The notes below the pieces were generated by a model. It did no database searches. It saw only the letters and a list, made by a program, of their open reading frames with translations, and was not told where the DNA came from. 64,000 nt of DNA from Enterococcus sp. MMGLQ5-1 (lineage in GTDB: Bacteria > Bacillota > Bacilli > Lactobacillales > Streptococcaceae): the NCBI RefSeq assembly GCF_013155265.1, contig NZ_JABJXU010000001.1:62001-126000 (forward strand). The letters are read 5' to 3'. The position numbers and the translations under genes were made by a program. Shown here piece after piece: positions 1 to 9,398 of the stretch (its first letter is position 1; each line of letters opens with the position of its first letter).

Positions 1-1
1 G

Positions 2-334
2 GCTAATCCGCCGTTAGGGATGACCATTTACCATGATAGGGAATATAAAGAAGCAAATATCGATATCGAAGTGCAGAGTAATATCATTGGTGACTATACT
101 AACACGGATGATGTCAAATTTTATGAAGATTCTGGATTTTTGATAGCCTCTGTAACATTTAACGGCAGCTACGAGCAAATGCCAGAAGTAACCCAAGCGA
201 TTGCTTCTTGGATTGAAGCAAATAATTATGTGATTTGCGGACCAATGATAAATATCCCATATATTTCACCTGCGCAGAGTCCTAATCCGGATAGCTGGAT
301 TACGGAGGCGGGCTATGTGGTGTGTAAGTGTTAA
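2..334 (+). CDS. C-terminal part of a GyrI-like effector-binding domain protein (MerR-type regulator?), 5' end outside the window
   Basis: The frame is open from the first bases of the window, so this is the 3' end of a longer gene; the ATG at 20 is internal to the domain and has no ribosome binding site. About 110 residues are visible. The pattern of a Gly-rich strand, the stretch YEQMPEVTQAIASWIEANN and then ICGPM and a PE/D-x-W-TE-like end is typical of the GyrI-like (AraC/MerR effector-binding) fold, which binds small hydrophobic ligands. The N-terminal DNA-binding part, if present, lies upstream. A stand-alone GyrI-like protein is possible. Confidence 0.7.
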   Translation, partial: ANPPLGMTIYHDREYKEANIDIEVQSNIIGDYTNTDDVKFYEDSGFLIASVTFNGSYEQMPEVTQAIASWIEANNYVICGPMINIPYISPAQSPNPDSWITEAGYVVCKC

Positions 335-798
335 ATGAATTATGTTATACAGGTGTAAAGGAAACAGGATTAGCTAAAGACAGCTAGGTACATTCATTGG
401 CCAATCATCTGGTGATATTTCCACCGTTTAAGAAAATATTGCTATATTTTCATATTTCTACATAGCTACGTCATATATTAGTAATAATATGATTACCAAT
501 TTTACCTGTCTTTAAATCTGCAATCAACTGTTTAAATGCAAGATCGTTTTTCGGTATTCCTTTTGTTATTTATAAAAAACAAAAGGAGGTGGAACAAAAG
601 ACATTTAACGACGTATCTATTGAACAGTTTTGAGAGATAAAGTCCATAAATTACGAACATTACGAAAGCGGTAAGGCGTACGTCATCTCTCTATATTGAT
701 TTTATATTAATTAAGGTTTCCGAGCTATCCAATTAATTTGTTTTAGGAAAATAGTTCTTTTATGTAAGATAAGTTTTAGTGGCGATTATTTAGTCAAA
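335..798. other. Intergenic region with a hairpin and a dispersed repeat copy
   Basis: No convincing gene. It holds a perfect 9-bp inverted repeat (CCTTTTGTT at 559-567, AACAAAAGG at 578-586). Directly after it, at about 587-693, is a sequence related to 31400-31590: both contain GACGTATCTATT followed by GAACAGTTTTGAGA. Inside this copy GAGAGAT (632-638) can pair with ATCTCTC (685-691). Confidence 0.5.
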
Positions 799-1716
799 TT
801 ATAATCCAAGTTGTTCATTTTCAATAATCGCTTGCAGCTCTTTCAGAAAATTTTCAGCCATTAATGAAAATTTGCCTTGCAGATGAGAAATATAACCAAT
901 TTCAATTTGCTCAGTGACCTCTAAAGGAATGGCGATGATATTGTCACCGTTCAGATCACTATTTAAAACCCCAGTCGAAATTGTGTAGCCATCTAGGCCG
1001 ATTAGTAAATTAAACAAGGTCGCGCGGTCACTGACGACAATTGATTTGCGGTGCTCAACAGTAGATAGAATTTCTTCTGCAAAATAAAAGGAGTTATGAT
1101 TACCCTGCTCATAGCTAAGATAAGGGAAATCCTCTAAATCACTTAAAGTCACTTTTGTTTTATTAGCTAAAGGGCTTTGGCGAGAAACAAAGACATGAGG
1201 CTTAGCCGTAAATAAATGCGTAAATCGAAGCTGATTTTCATCAAATAATTTAGTCAAAACATCACGGTTGAAATCATTTAAATAAAGGACGCCTACTTCA
1301 CTTCTAAAATTTTTAACGTCTTCAATGATTTCAAAAGTTCGAGTTTCTCTTAATGTTAATTCATATTGCGTCATATCATAATCCTTTAGCAAATGAACAA
1401 AGGCGTTAACCACAAAAGCATAATGCTGAGCAGATACAGCAAAAAGCTGTTTTTTGATTTGCTTACCTGTATAACGTTCGATTAGTAGATCGGCCTGCTC
1501 AACTACCTGACGTGCATAGGATAGAAACTCAGTACCCTCACGGGTTAAAGTAATGCCTCTGGGCTGACGGATGAAGATTTGAATGCCCATCTCCATCTCC
1601 AAATCCTTGACGGCATTAGAGAGACTTGGCTGTGTAATAAATAATTGTTTGGCAGCCTCACTCATTGAGCCGACTTCAACGATTTTGATAATATATTGTA
1701 ATTGTTGAATACGCAT
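799..1716 (-). CDS. LysR-family transcriptional regulator
   Basis: A 305-residue protein of normal LysR length. Residues 1-60 form the winged helix-turn-helix, with the typical SEAAKQLFITQPSLSNAVKDLE segment. Residues of about 90-295 form the periplasmic-binding-like effector domain. The target and ligand cannot be told from sequence. It is divergent from the FUSC-HAD gene starting at 1976, so that gene is the most likely target besides itself. A T-N11-A palindrome (ATAG-N7-CTAT) lies at 1742-1756, 26 bp upstream of the start codon. Confidence 0.9.
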   Translation of the reverse strand: MRIQQLQYIIKIVEVGSMSEAAKQLFITQPSLSNAVKDLEMEMGIQIFIRQPRGITLTREGTEFLSYARQVVEQADLLIERYTGKQIKKQLFAVSAQHYAFVVNAFVHLLKDYDMTQYELTLRETRTFEIIEDVKNFRSEVGVLYLNDFNRDVLTKLFDENQLRFTHLFTAKPHVFVSRQSPLANKTKVTLSDLEDFPYLSYEQGNHNSFYFAEEILSTVEHRKSIVVSDRATLFNLLIGLDGYTISTGVLNSDLNGDNIIAIPLEVTEQIEIGYISHLQGKFSLMAENFLKELQAIIENEQLGL

Positions 1717-1741
1717 ACTTACTCCGTTTCTATATTTAGCG

Positions 1742-1756
1742 ATAGTTATTAACTAT
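1742..1756. promoter_or_regulatory. Candidate LysR-type binding site
   Basis: ATAGTT-ATT-AACTAT is a perfect 6-3-6 inverted repeat and fits the LysR consensus T-N11-A in the ATAG-N7-CTAT form. It sits close to the start of the LysR gene, in the region it shares with the divergent FUSC-HAD gene. Autoregulation is inferred. Confidence 0.5.
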
Positions 1757-1907
1757 ATATTACCAAATATCATTAAACTTGCAATCTAAATCAGCTTGTG
1801 ACTAGTCATAGGTGTTTTTTAAAGAGGCTTAAAATTTATTCTCGTGATATTTAGAGCGTACTTTTTATCAGAAAATAGATTATTTATAAACTTTTCACAA
1901 GCTATTA

Positions 1908-1936
1908 TTGTTCTGTTTAACGATTAACACTATAAT
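1908..1936 (+). promoter_or_regulatory. Sigma-A promoter of the FUSC-HAD gene
   Basis: TTGTTC (1908-1913), a 17-bp spacer and a perfect TATAAT (1931-1936), 39 bp before the start codon. Confidence 0.6.
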
Positions 1937-1975
1937 AATAAATAAATGATTTTATAAAAGACAAATAAGGACTGT

Positions 1976-3271
1976 GTGACTTTGATTAAAAAAATGCAAC
2001 AAATAGAATTGCCACCAATTGGCATGAGAATTATAAAATCGGCAATTGGTGTTTTAATTGGCTTCTTAATTTATTTATTAAGAGGTGAGAACGGGGCGCC
2101 ATTTTATACAGCACTTTCAGTACTCTGGTGTATGCGAGCTTATGATAATGAATCCTATGGCATGGCTTTACAGCGGGTAATTGGCACCTTTATCGGTGGC
2201 TTTTACGGTTTGATTATGATTTTGCTAGAGTTCCAATTTTTTAAATCCGAACCAGACTATATTCGCTTTATAGTTATTTCTTTATTTATCATTCCAGTTA
2301 TTTATACAACAATTTTATTGAATAAGAAAAATGCATCCTATTTTGCATGTGTTGTTTTTTTAAGTATTGTTGTGCTTCATCTAGGAGAAGCTAACCCGTT
2401 TCTTTTTGTAGGTGATCGTATTTTTGATACGCTACTCGGTATTGGTATTGCATTATTTTTGGTACGCTTGCATTTTCCTAGACATAAGCGCAAGGATATT
2501 TTAATTGTCTGCTCGGTTAATGATCTATTGCTCTTTAATAATCAGGGCTTAGCGGGCTATTCTAAAATCGAACTCAATCGGATGATTCAAAATGGTCTAC
2601 AGTTTACGATTTGTACCGTCAGAACGCCAGCGGATTTAATTGATCGAATGTCAGATATTCAGTTTAAGCTACCGATTATTTCGATGGATGGCGCGGTGCT
2701 TTATGATATCGAAGAAAATCGTTATTTAAAGGTTAGGACAATTAATCAGGTAATTTCTAAGCACATTATTGAATTTTTACAGACCTTTGAAATTCAAATT
2801 TTTCAAAATATTATCAAAGAGGATGTTTGGTTAATTTATTATGGTGATTTTACCAATAAGGCTGAAGAAAAAATTTATGAGGGACATCGTCGTTCACCGC
2901 ATCGTAATTATTTATATCGTGCAGAGCCACTAGCTCATGAAACTGTTTATTTTTTAATTATTCAAAAAGAAGCAATCATTAATCAAATTGTTGAAAAGCT
3001 AAATCAGCAGCCGTTTAGTCAAGCATGTCGAATTTTGACCTATACTTCTGATGATTACCCCGGCTATAAATATTTGAAAATTTATCGACATGATGCTACT
3101 AAGCAAAATTTAATCGAAGAATTAAGTGAAACCTTGCCAGTTAACGAAGTCATTACGTTAGGGACAGTACCGAATGATTATGATTTAACCATCCATTCTG
3201 AAAGCGCAGAGGAGACAGTAAAAAAAATCAAAAATATTTTTGAGCCATATCTTTGGACCCCCAAAAAATAA
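1976..3271 (+). CDS. FUSC-type membrane protein fused to a degenerate HAD (Cof-like) domain
   Basis: A GTG start is chosen because AAGGA lies 5 nt before it. Residues 1-168 hold about six hydrophobic segments typical of the FUSC / aromatic acid exporter family. From residue 174 a cytoplasmic domain follows that looks like a Cof-type HAD hydrolase: an N-terminal strand plus a loop, FTICTVRT in place of the usual ATGRP motif, PIISMDGAVLYD in place of the NGA motif, and GTVPND near the C-terminus in place of GDxxND. Both aspartates of the DxDGT motif are missing (CSVND instead, residues 179-183), so the HAD part should have no phosphatase activity. I infer a membrane protein with a ligand-sensing or regulatory pseudo-enzyme domain. 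The substrate is unknown. It is divergent from the LysR gene and ends in its own terminator. Confidence 0.75.
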   Translation: MTLIKKMQQIELPPIGMRIIKSAIGVLIGFLIYLLRGENGAPFYTALSVLWCMRAYDNESYGMALQRVIGTFIGGFYGLIMILLEFQFFKSEPDYIRFIVISLFIIPVIYTTILLNKKNASYFACVVFLSIVVLHLGEANPFLFVGDRIFDTLLGIGIALFLVRLHFPRHKRKDILIVCSVNDLLLFNNQGLAGYSKIELNRMIQNGLQFTICTVRTPADLIDRMSDIQFKLPIISMDGAVLYDIEENRYLKVRTINQVISKHIIEFLQTFEIQIFQNIIKEDVWLIYYGDFTNKAEEKIYEGHRRSPHRNYLYRAEPLAHETVYFLIIQKEAIINQIVEKLNQQPFSQACRILTYTSDDYPGYKYLKIYRHDATKQNLIEELSETLPVNEVITLGTVPNDYDLTIHSESAEETVKKIKNIFEPYLWTPKK

Positions 3272-3295
3272 AGCTGATAAGGCTTTATTTTTTTT
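3269..3295 (+). terminator. Intrinsic terminator of the FUSC-HAD gene
   Basis: TAAAGC, a 7-nt loop, GCTTTA and a run of eight T. The stem overlaps the stop codon. Confidence 0.7.
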
Positions 3296-3346
3296 GTAAA
3301 TTAAGCAGATATTGTAGGATTGTTATCCGCTCAAATAGCTAATTTT

Positions 3347-3357
3347 TATGGTATAAT
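3347..3357 (+). promoter_or_regulatory. Extended -10 promoter of gyrA
   Basis: TATGGTATAAT is an extended -10 element with a perfect TATAAT hexamer at 3352-3357. No good -35 is visible at the usual distance. It lies 65 bp upstream of gyrA. Confidence 0.5.
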
Positions 3358-3421
3358 AGAAACTGTTAGATTTTGTGTTAGGGGCTATTTTAAATAGCTT
3401 AAAAACAAAAGTGAGGTTGTA

Positions 3422-5932
3422 ATGGAAGATCGTAATTTAAGAGACGTTAATCTCGCTCAGGAGATGAAAACGAGCTTTATTGACTATGCAATGAGTGTTA
3501 TCGTTGCGAGAGCATTGCCGGATGTACGAGATGGCTTAAAGCCTGTACATAGACGAATTTTATATGGCATGAATGAATTAGGAGTGACACCTGATAAGCC
3601 GCATAAGAAATCAGCCCGTATTGTTGGTGATGTCATGGGTAAATATCATCCACATGGTGACTCTGCGATTTATGAATCAATGGTTCGGATGGCTCAACCT
3701 TGGAGCTACCGTCATATGTTAGTTGATGGTCATGGGAACTTTGGTTCGGTTGATGGCGATAAAGCAGCTGCGATGCGCTATACCGAAGCTAGAATGAATA
3801 AAATTGCCCTTGAGATGCTGCGTGATATTAATAAACGTACCGTTGATTATATGGACAATTATGATGGAACTGAGCGTGAGCCGGTTGTTCTACCAGCTCG
3901 TTTTCCTAATCTATTGGTTAACGGTACAACAGGGATAGCAGTTGGGATGGCAACTAATATTCCGCCACACAATCTTTCAGAAACGATTGATGCGGTAGAT
4001 TTAGTAATGGCAAACCCAGATGTGACGACTCAGGAGCTGATGGAGGTCTTACCTGGTCCTGATTTTCCAACAGGTGCGATGGTTATGGGTAAATCAGGTA
4101 TTCGTCGTGCCTATGAGACAGGCAAGGGCTCAATAACGGTTCGCTCAAAAGCAGAAATTGAGACCTTGTCTAGTGGTAAAGAACGAATTATTGTCAGTGA
4201 GCTACCGTATATGGTTAACAAGGCAAAATTAGTTGAGCATATTATGCGATTGCATCAAGAAAAAAGAATTGAGGGTATCACTGCATTACGTGATGAATCC
4301 AATCGTGAAGGAATGCGCATTGTGATTGAAGTGCGTCGTGATACCTCAGCCAGTGTCGTCTTAAATAATCTTTATAAGTTGACCAGCCTGCAAACCGGCT
4401 TTGGCTTCAATATGCTGGCGATTGTTGATGGTGCACCGAAAATTTTAAGCCTTAAGGCAATTTTACAGCATTATATCACCCATCAACAAGAGGTGATTAC
4501 TCGTCGAACACAGTTTGATTTGGAAAAGGCAGAAGCGCGTGCGCATATTTTAGAAGGCTTGCGAATTGCGCTAGATCATATTGATGCAATTATTGAATTA
4601 ATTCGAGCTGCGGAAAACGATAAAATTGCGCAGGAACAGCTGATGAGTCAATTTAGCCTTTCTGAGCGCCAATCTCAAGCCATTTTAGATATGCGCTTAC
4701 GCCGCTTAACAGGCTTGGAACGCGAAAAAATTGAAGCTGAATATCAGGAATTGGTTAAACTAATTAGCGATTTGAAGGATATCTTAGCGAAGCCAGAGCG
4801 CATCAATCAAATTATTCGGGAAGAATTGGACGAAATTCGTCGTAAATTTGCTGAACCAAGACGAACAGAATTATTGGTTGGAGAAGTCTTATCACTTGAA
4901 GATGAGGATTTAATTAACGAAGAGGACGTTGTGATTACGCTATCGAATAATGGTTATATTAAGCGGATGGCGGCAAATGAATTTCGAGCTCAAAAGCGTG
5001 GTGGACGTGGCGTTCAAGGGATGGGTGTTAACGATGATGATTTTGTTAAAAATCTAGTTTCAACCAACACGCATGATACCCTGTTATTTTTTACTAATAC
5101 AGGAAAAGTATTAAAATCAAAGGCCTACGAAATCCCAGAATATGGTCGAACTGCTAAAGGCATTCCAATTGTTAATCTATTAGGTATTGATTCGAGTGAA
5201 TCTATTCAGACGGTGATTAATGTTAGCGGTAATCCAGATAGTAATCAGTATCTTTTCTTTGTGACTAAAAAGGGTCTAGTGAAGCGAGTTGAAGCAGGCT
5301 TATTTGCCAATATTCGTCAATCTGGTCTTAAGGCGATTAATTTGAATGAATCTGATGAATTGATTAATGTGATGCTGACGAATGGCGAGCAAGACATTAT
5401 TATTGGTACACATAATGGCTACTCGGTTCGCTTTGAAGAAGCTTCAATTCGAGCAATGGGACGTGGTGCCGCAGGTGTCAGAGGGATTCGACTGCGTGAG
5501 GACGACTTTGTTGTCGGCTCATCTACTGTCAATGAGCAGCAAGAGGTATTGGTGATTACTGAAAATGGCTTTGGAAAACGAACGGTTGCGAGAGAGTATC
5601 CAACTAAGGGTCGTGGCGGTAAGGGGATTAAAGCCTTAAACCGTACAGAGCGGACAGGTGCGCTGATTGGTTTAGTTGTTGTCGATGGTAATGAGGATGT
5701 GATTTTAATTACTGATACCGGTGTGATTATTCGCTTTAAAACGAGTGATATTTCACAAACTGGTAGAGCAACTCAGGGTGTTCACGTAATGCGAATGCAA
5801 GATGACGCTAAAGTGATGACGATTGCTCTAGCCGAGTCAGAAGAGAATGATGAGGCTGCAGAATTAGATGAAAATAATGATTTGCAGGCTGATATCTCTG
5901 ATCAAAATATTTCAGAGTCGACTGCTGATTAG
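3422..5932 (+). CDS. gyrA: DNA gyrase subunit A
   Basis: An 836-residue type IIA topoisomerase subunit that cuts and rejoins DNA while GyrB supplies ATP energy. The N-terminal breakage-reunion domain has the active-site tyrosine in [10 protein letters not shown] (Tyr120). The quinolone region reads [10 protein letters not shown] with Ser81 and Glu85, the usual sensitive form in this order. The C-terminal beta-pinwheel carries the GyrA box ([10 protein letters not shown]), which separates gyrase from topoisomerase IV ParC, and an acidic tail follows. A gyrA standing apart from gyrB is the arrangement known in streptococci and lactococci. It has its own promoter and a bidirectional terminator. 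Confidence 0.97.
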   Translation: MEDRNLRDVNLAQEMKTSFIDYAMSVIVARALPDVRDGLKPVHRRILYGMNELGVTPDKPHKKSARIVGDVMGKYHPHGDSAIYESMVRMAQPWSYRHMLVDGHGNFGSVDGDKAAAMRYTEARMNKIALEMLRDINKRTVDYMDNYDGTEREPVVLPARFPNLLVNGTTGIAVGMATNIPPHNLSETIDAVDLVMANPDVTTQELMEVLPGPDFPTGAMVMGKSGIRRAYETGKGSITVRSKAEIETLSSGKERIIVSELPYMVNKAKLVEHIMRLHQEKRIEGITALRDESNREGMRIVIEVRRDTSASVVLNNLYKLTSLQTGFGFNMLAIVDGAPKILSLKAILQHYITHQQEVITRRTQFDLEKAEARAHILEGLRIALDHIDAIIELIRAAENDKIAQEQLMSQFSLSERQSQAILDMRLRRLTGLEREKIEAEYQELVKLISDLKDILAKPERINQIIREELDEIRRKFAEPRRTELLVGEVLSLEDEDLINEEDVVITLSNNGYIKRMAANEFRAQKRGGRGVQGMGVNDDDFVKNLVSTNTHDTLLFFTNTGKVLKSKAYEIPEYGRTAKGIPIVNLLGIDSSESIQTVINVSGNPDSNQYLFFVTKKGLVKRVEAGLFANIRQSGLKAINLNESDELINVMLTNGEQDIIIGTHNGYSVRFEEASIRAMGRGAAGVRGIRLREDDFVVGSSTVNEQQEVLVITENGFGKRTVAREYPTKGRGGKGIKALNRTERTGALIGLVVVDGNEDVILITDTGVIIRFKTSDISQTGRATQGVHVMRMQDDAKVMTIALAESEENDEAAELDENNDLQADISDQNISESTAD

Positions 5933-6011
5933 TATCATGTGAATTTTGCTATCTCATTATTAATGATAATTTTTGATTGTTTATAACTTATTAATAATAG
6001 TATTAGTTTAT

Positions 6012-6058
6012 AAAAAAGGCTGGAAATGAAGATTATTCTTCAATATCCAGCCTTTTTT
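6012..6058. terminator. Bidirectional terminator between gyrA and the MFS gene
   Basis: Arms AAAAAAGGCTGGA (6012-6024) and TCCAGCCTTTTTT (6046-6058), with a further TGAAG/CTTCA stem inside. There are U-runs in both directions, so it serves the two convergent genes. Confidence 0.85.
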
Positions 6059-6064
6059 TAAGCA

Positions 6065-7471
6065 TTACTTTTTAAGCTTAAATAAACGATAGCTAACTAA
6101 ACAAAGTGTGATAAGTGCTAAAATAGATGAGATATAAAATGCGAGGTGCATTCCGTTTAAGAAATATTCTGGGTGCTCCGGCAAATAATCAGTGACATGC
6201 TTACCTGCTTGACGGCTCATACTTGTAAACAAGGTAATGGTTGCAATGGAAATGCCTGAAATCATGCCTAAATTTCGAGCTAGGGCATTGATTGAGCCAG
6301 CAACTCCAAAATATTGTTTGTCAACACTGCTCATGACCAGTGCGTTATTAGATGATTGGAAAAGCGTTGAGCCCATTGCATTGAGTGCGGTAATCCCTAC
6401 AATTAGAATAAAGGATGAATGGTAATCTAGTGTTGTGTAGCAAAGCTGAGCGATGACGACAATCGCAATCCCAATTGCTGTAATTTTTTCTTTATTGAAA
6501 TAATCACCAAGATAGCCGCCAATCGGGCTGAAAATTAACATGGTTGCAGGAAAGGCCATTAATACAAGTCCAGCAAAGCCAGGATCCCAACCTAGGTAGT
6601 TTTGCAAATAAAAGGGCATAATAATATTAGCAAAAAAATTGGTAGTAAAGATAAGTAACGCTGAAATTAAACTAATTGAGAATAATTGATTTTTAAATAT
6701 TTTTAGCTCAATTAAAGGTATTTTAATTCGATTTTCCTGAATGATAAAAATAATTAATAAAATTAAACCAATTATCAGTAAAGAAATTGTTATCAGATTA
6801 GCAAAGCCTTGAACCTGTCCGATTTCGATTCCTAAGAAAATTGAGACAATTGAAAAGAAGAATAGAATCGTTCCTAAATAATCAATTGGTGGTACTTGTT
6901 CAATTGGTTTCGCTTTTGGAAATAATTTTTGCCCCATTAGAATAGCAAAAATACCGATAGGGACATTAATCCAAAAAATATAACTCCATGGTAGAAATTG
7001 TAAAATTAAGCCACCAAGTCCTGGACCGGTCACAGCACCAAGCGATACGAAAATACCTATAAAGCTCATTGCGCGTGCTCTAAGCTGTAATGGAAATGAT
7101 TCAGTGGTGATTCCAAAGCTATTACTCATTGTCATTGCAGCACCAATTGCCTGAATGAACCTTGAAAATAATAGAAAATAGATTCCGAAATTAAACCCCG
7201 CAAGCAATGAGCCAAGGGTGAAAATGACTGTCCCAATTTTAAAAACTTTAATTTTACCAAAAATATCACCCAAGCGCCCAAAGAAGATGAGGAGACCAGA
7301 AACAGCAATTAAATAGATAGAAACTGACCAAGTTGCTTCATTCATTGGAATATTTAATTCTTTTGAGATGGTTGGTAATGCGATATTAATAATTGATGAA
7401 TCTAAGGTTGACATAAAGGTGAACAGGCCAACAGCGATGAGGATCAACCAGCTCTTTTTATTATTTTGCAT
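6065..7471 (-). CDS. MFS transporter of the DHA2 (EmrB/QacA) drug-exporter type
   Basis: A 468-residue integral membrane protein with about 14 hydrophobic segments, the size and number of the DHA2 family of proton-driven drug exporters. The first helix has the LDSSIINIALPTI motif of this family, and GRLGDIFGK after helix 2 is MFS motif A. A central GPGLGG motif matches antiporter motif C. The substrate cannot be told. It stands alone and converges on gyrA. Confidence 0.9.
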   Translation of the reverse strand: MQNNKKSWLILIAVGLFTFMSTLDSSIINIALPTISKELNIPMNEATWSVSIYLIAVSGLLIFFGRLGDIFGKIKVFKIGTVIFTLGSLLAGFNFGIYFLLFSRFIQAIGAAMTMSNSFGITTESFPLQLRARAMSFIGIFVSLGAVTGPGLGGLILQFLPWSYIFWINVPIGIFAILMGQKLFPKAKPIEQVPPIDYLGTILFFFSIVSIFLGIEIGQVQGFANLITISLLIIGLILLIIFIIQENRIKIPLIELKIFKNQLFSISLISALLIFTTNFFANIIMPFYLQNYLGWDPGFAGLVLMAFPATMLIFSPIGGYLGDYFNKEKITAIGIAIVVIAQLCYTTLDYHSSFILIVGITALNAMGSTLFQSSNNALVMSSVDKQYFGVAGSINALARNLGMISGISIATITLFTSMSRQAGKHVTDYLPEHPEYFLNGMHLAFYISSILALITLCLVSYRLFKLKK

Positions 7472-7570
7472 TTAAAATCCTTTCAATAAATAATAGTACA
7501 TGAAATTATTACTAAACAATTATAGAACATTTTACACAAAAAAGCATATGAAAAAGTTAGCAAAAAAATA

Positions 7571-7599
7571 TTGAAAAAAAAGGAAAAATCTGCTAGAAT
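7571..7599 (+). promoter_or_regulatory. Promoter of the rplK-rplA operon
   Basis: TTGAAA (7571-7576), a 17-bp spacer and TAGAAT (7594-7599). The leader to the rplK start is about 85 nt long. Confidence 0.75.
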
Positions 7600-7626
7600 G
7601 TAAAAGCATGTGTTTTGCATGTATGG

Positions 7627-7667
7627 CGTGGGAGGAGAAATATCAGCTCCAATATAACCACATCACG
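7627..7667 (+). promoter_or_regulatory. Candidate L1-binding leader hairpin before rplK
   Basis: GTGG (7628-7631) can pair with CCAC (7658-7661), and GGAG (7634-7637) with CTCC (7647-7650). This leaves an asymmetric internal loop, AATATAA. In many bacteria ribosomal protein L1 binds the leader of its own operon at a mimic of its 23S rRNA site with this kind of asymmetric two-helix form. A related motif occurs before rplA at 8194-8220. The function is inferred from position and shape. Confidence 0.5.
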
Positions 7668-7688
7668 GAACTTAAGGAGGTTTGTACC

Positions 7689-8114
7689 GTGGCAAAAAAA
7701 GTAGAAAAATTAGTTAAATTACAAATTCCTGCAGGGAAAGCGACTCCAGCTCCACCAGTAGGTCCAGCATTAGGTCAAGCAGGGATCAACATCATGGGAT
7801 TCACTAAGGAATTTAATGCACGTACTGCTGATCAAGCAGGCTTGATTATTCCAGTTGTAATCTCTGTATATGAAGATCGCTCATTTACATTCGTTACAAA
7901 AACACCACCAGCAGCAGTTTTATTGAAAAAAGCAGCTAAGGTGGAAAAAGGTTCTGGCGAACCAAATACTAAAAAAGTTGCAACTGTGACTAAAGCACAA
8001 GTCCAAGAAATTGCGGAAGCAAAAATGGCTGATCTAAACGCTGCAAACGTTGAGTCTGCAATGCGCATGATTGAAGGTACTGCACGTAGTATGGGATTCA
8101 CTGTTTCTGAATAA
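7689..8114 (+). CDS. rplK: 50S ribosomal protein L11
   Basis: A 141-residue protein, the usual length for L11. The GTG at 7689 is chosen because AAGGAGG (7674-7680) lies 8 nt upstream and the product begins [17 protein letters not shown]; an in-frame ATG at 7608 would add 27 residues encoded by the leader hairpin. The proline-rich [17 protein letters not shown] motif and the C-terminal [10 protein letters not shown] are family hallmarks. L11 sits in the GTPase-associated centre of the large subunit. It is the first gene of rplK-rplA. Confidence 0.97.
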   Translation: MAKKVEKLVKLQIPAGKATPAPPVGPALGQAGINIMGFTKEFNARTADQAGLIIPVVISVYEDRSFTFVTKTPPAAVLLKKAAKVEKGSGEPNTKKVATVTKAQVQEIAEAKMADLNAANVESAMRMIEGTARSMGFTVSE

Positions 8115-8157
8115 TCAGAATTGACACTGATTTAATTTTTTTAACAGTAGTAAATTC

Positions 8158-8220
8158 CCACACGCAGTAGATTTTACCAGAAATGGAAAATCATGTGGAA
8201 GGGAAAACCGTTAGACCACA
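8158..8220 (+). promoter_or_regulatory. Structured rplK-rplA spacer with a second L1-like motif
   Basis: TGTGG (8194-8198) pairs with CCACA (8216-8220) around GG...CC (8202-8203, 8208-8209), the same two-helix shape as before rplK. Upstream, GATTTT-A-CCA (8170-8179) forms a GAAA-capped hairpin with TGG-AAAATC (8184-8192). The same TGTGG could pair instead with an upstream CCACA (8158-8162), so two mutually exclusive folds are possible. Confidence 0.45.
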
Positions 8221-8242
8221 TTCTTAAGGAGGAAATAATATA

Positions 8243-8932
8243 ATGGCTAAGAAAAGCAAAAATTTACAAGAAGCTTTGAAAAAAGTTGACTCAAGCAAAG
8301 TTTATTCAGTAGAAGAAGCTGTTGCATTGGCTCAAGAAACAAATATTGCAAAATTTGATGCAACTGTTGAAGTTGCCTACAATTTAAATATCGACCCTAA
8401 AAAAGCGGATCAACAAATTCGTGGTGCAGTTGTCTTACCTAATGGTACTGGTAAAACACAAAAGGTTTTAGTTTTTGCTAAAGGCGATAAGGCAAAAGAA
8501 GCTGAGGCTGCTGGTGCTGATTTTGTTGGTGAAGATGAATTAGTAGCAAAAATTAACGATGGCTGGTTTGATTTTGATGTTGTTGTTGCAACACCAGATA
8601 TGATGGCTGTTGTTGGTCGTTTAGGACGTGTTTTAGGACCTAAAGGCTTAATGCCTAACCCTAAAACTGGTACTGTAACAATGGATGTTACGAAAGCGAT
8701 TGAAGAAGTTAAAGCTGGTAAGGTAACTTACCGTGTTGATAAAGCAGGAAACGTTCATGTGCCAATTGGTAAGGTTTCCTTTGATTCAGCAAAGCTTGTT
8801 GAAAACTTCAAAACAATTAATGATGTGATTGCAAAAGCGAAGCCTTCAACTGCTAAGGGTGTTTATATTACAAACTTAACAGTAACGACTACCTTTGGAC
8901 CTGGTATCAAAGTAGACGTAGCAAGCTTCTAA
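8243..8932 (+). CDS. rplA: 50S ribosomal protein L1
   Basis: A 229-residue protein of normal length. AAGGAGG stands before the ATG, separated by AAATAATATA. It contains [22 protein letters not shown], the L1 signature. L1 builds the mobile stalk at the ribosomal E site and often represses its own operon by binding the mRNA leader, which fits the hairpin motifs before rplK and rplA. A strong terminator follows. Confidence 0.97.
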   Translation: MAKKSKNLQEALKKVDSSKVYSVEEAVALAQETNIAKFDATVEVAYNLNIDPKKADQQIRGAVVLPNGTGKTQKVLVFAKGDKAKEAEAAGADFVGEDELVAKINDGWFDFDVVVATPDMMAVVGRLGRVLGPKGLMPNPKTGTVTMDVTKAIEEVKAGKVTYRVDKAGNVHVPIGKVSFDSAKLVENFKTINDVIAKAKPSTAKGVYITNLTVTTTFGPGIKVDVASF

Positions 8933-8947
8933 TCAATTATTGAAATG

Positions 8948-8987
8948 TCAGATAGTATTTATTAAAATACTATCTGATTTTTTTTAT
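8948..8987 (+). terminator. Terminator of rplK-rplA
   Basis: A perfect 13-bp stem, TCAGATAGTATTT (8948-8960) with its complement at 8965-8977, a 4-nt loop and a T-run. Confidence 0.9.
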
Positions 8988-8989
8988 TA

Positions 8990-9398
8990 TTGTTAACTTT
9001 AGTCCCCAATTTTCATAAAATAAAACAATCAGATGTCACTACTTTTATTCATTTAGCAATAGCAATATCACATGAGAAAAGATTATCTGAGCTTGTATCT
9101 GAAAGTAAGCCATTTTTAATAAAAAGTGGCTTGCTTTGTTGTCTAGTTGTACCAGACGAATATGCCTTTAAAATTATCTATGTAATCTAGGATATTTTCT
9201 AATAGCATACTGTTTCTTATTCTGGATGGCTTATTTTTCATTGTCAAAGAAATAGCTGGAAATGCTGATATATGTGCGATTAACAAGATATAATCTCGTA
9301 ATAAAGACGTTGATAAGTATGATTGCTTTTTCAAATAAATTGAACGGTGAATTTTTTAAAGGTATTTTTCTCTTAAATTTTTATAATACTTATGCATA
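8990..9398. other. Decayed region between rplA and the surface-protein fragment
   Basis: About 400 bp without a supportable gene. A 66-codon open stretch (8990-9190) has no ribosome binding site and no recognisable domain. I regard it as chance or a relic. Confidence 0.35.

Noticed and set aside
3650-3680. Quinolone-resistance change in gyrA
   Set aside because: The region reads GDSAIYE with Ser81 and Glu85, the ordinary sensitive form.
3422-5932. Replication origin region because of gyrA
   Set aside because: No dnaA, dnaN, recF, gyrB or DnaA-box cluster is present. A solitary gyrA is normal in streptococci and lactococci.
8990-9190. 66-codon open frame after rplA as a gene
   Set aside because: No ribosome binding site, directly after a terminator, and no domain-like pattern.
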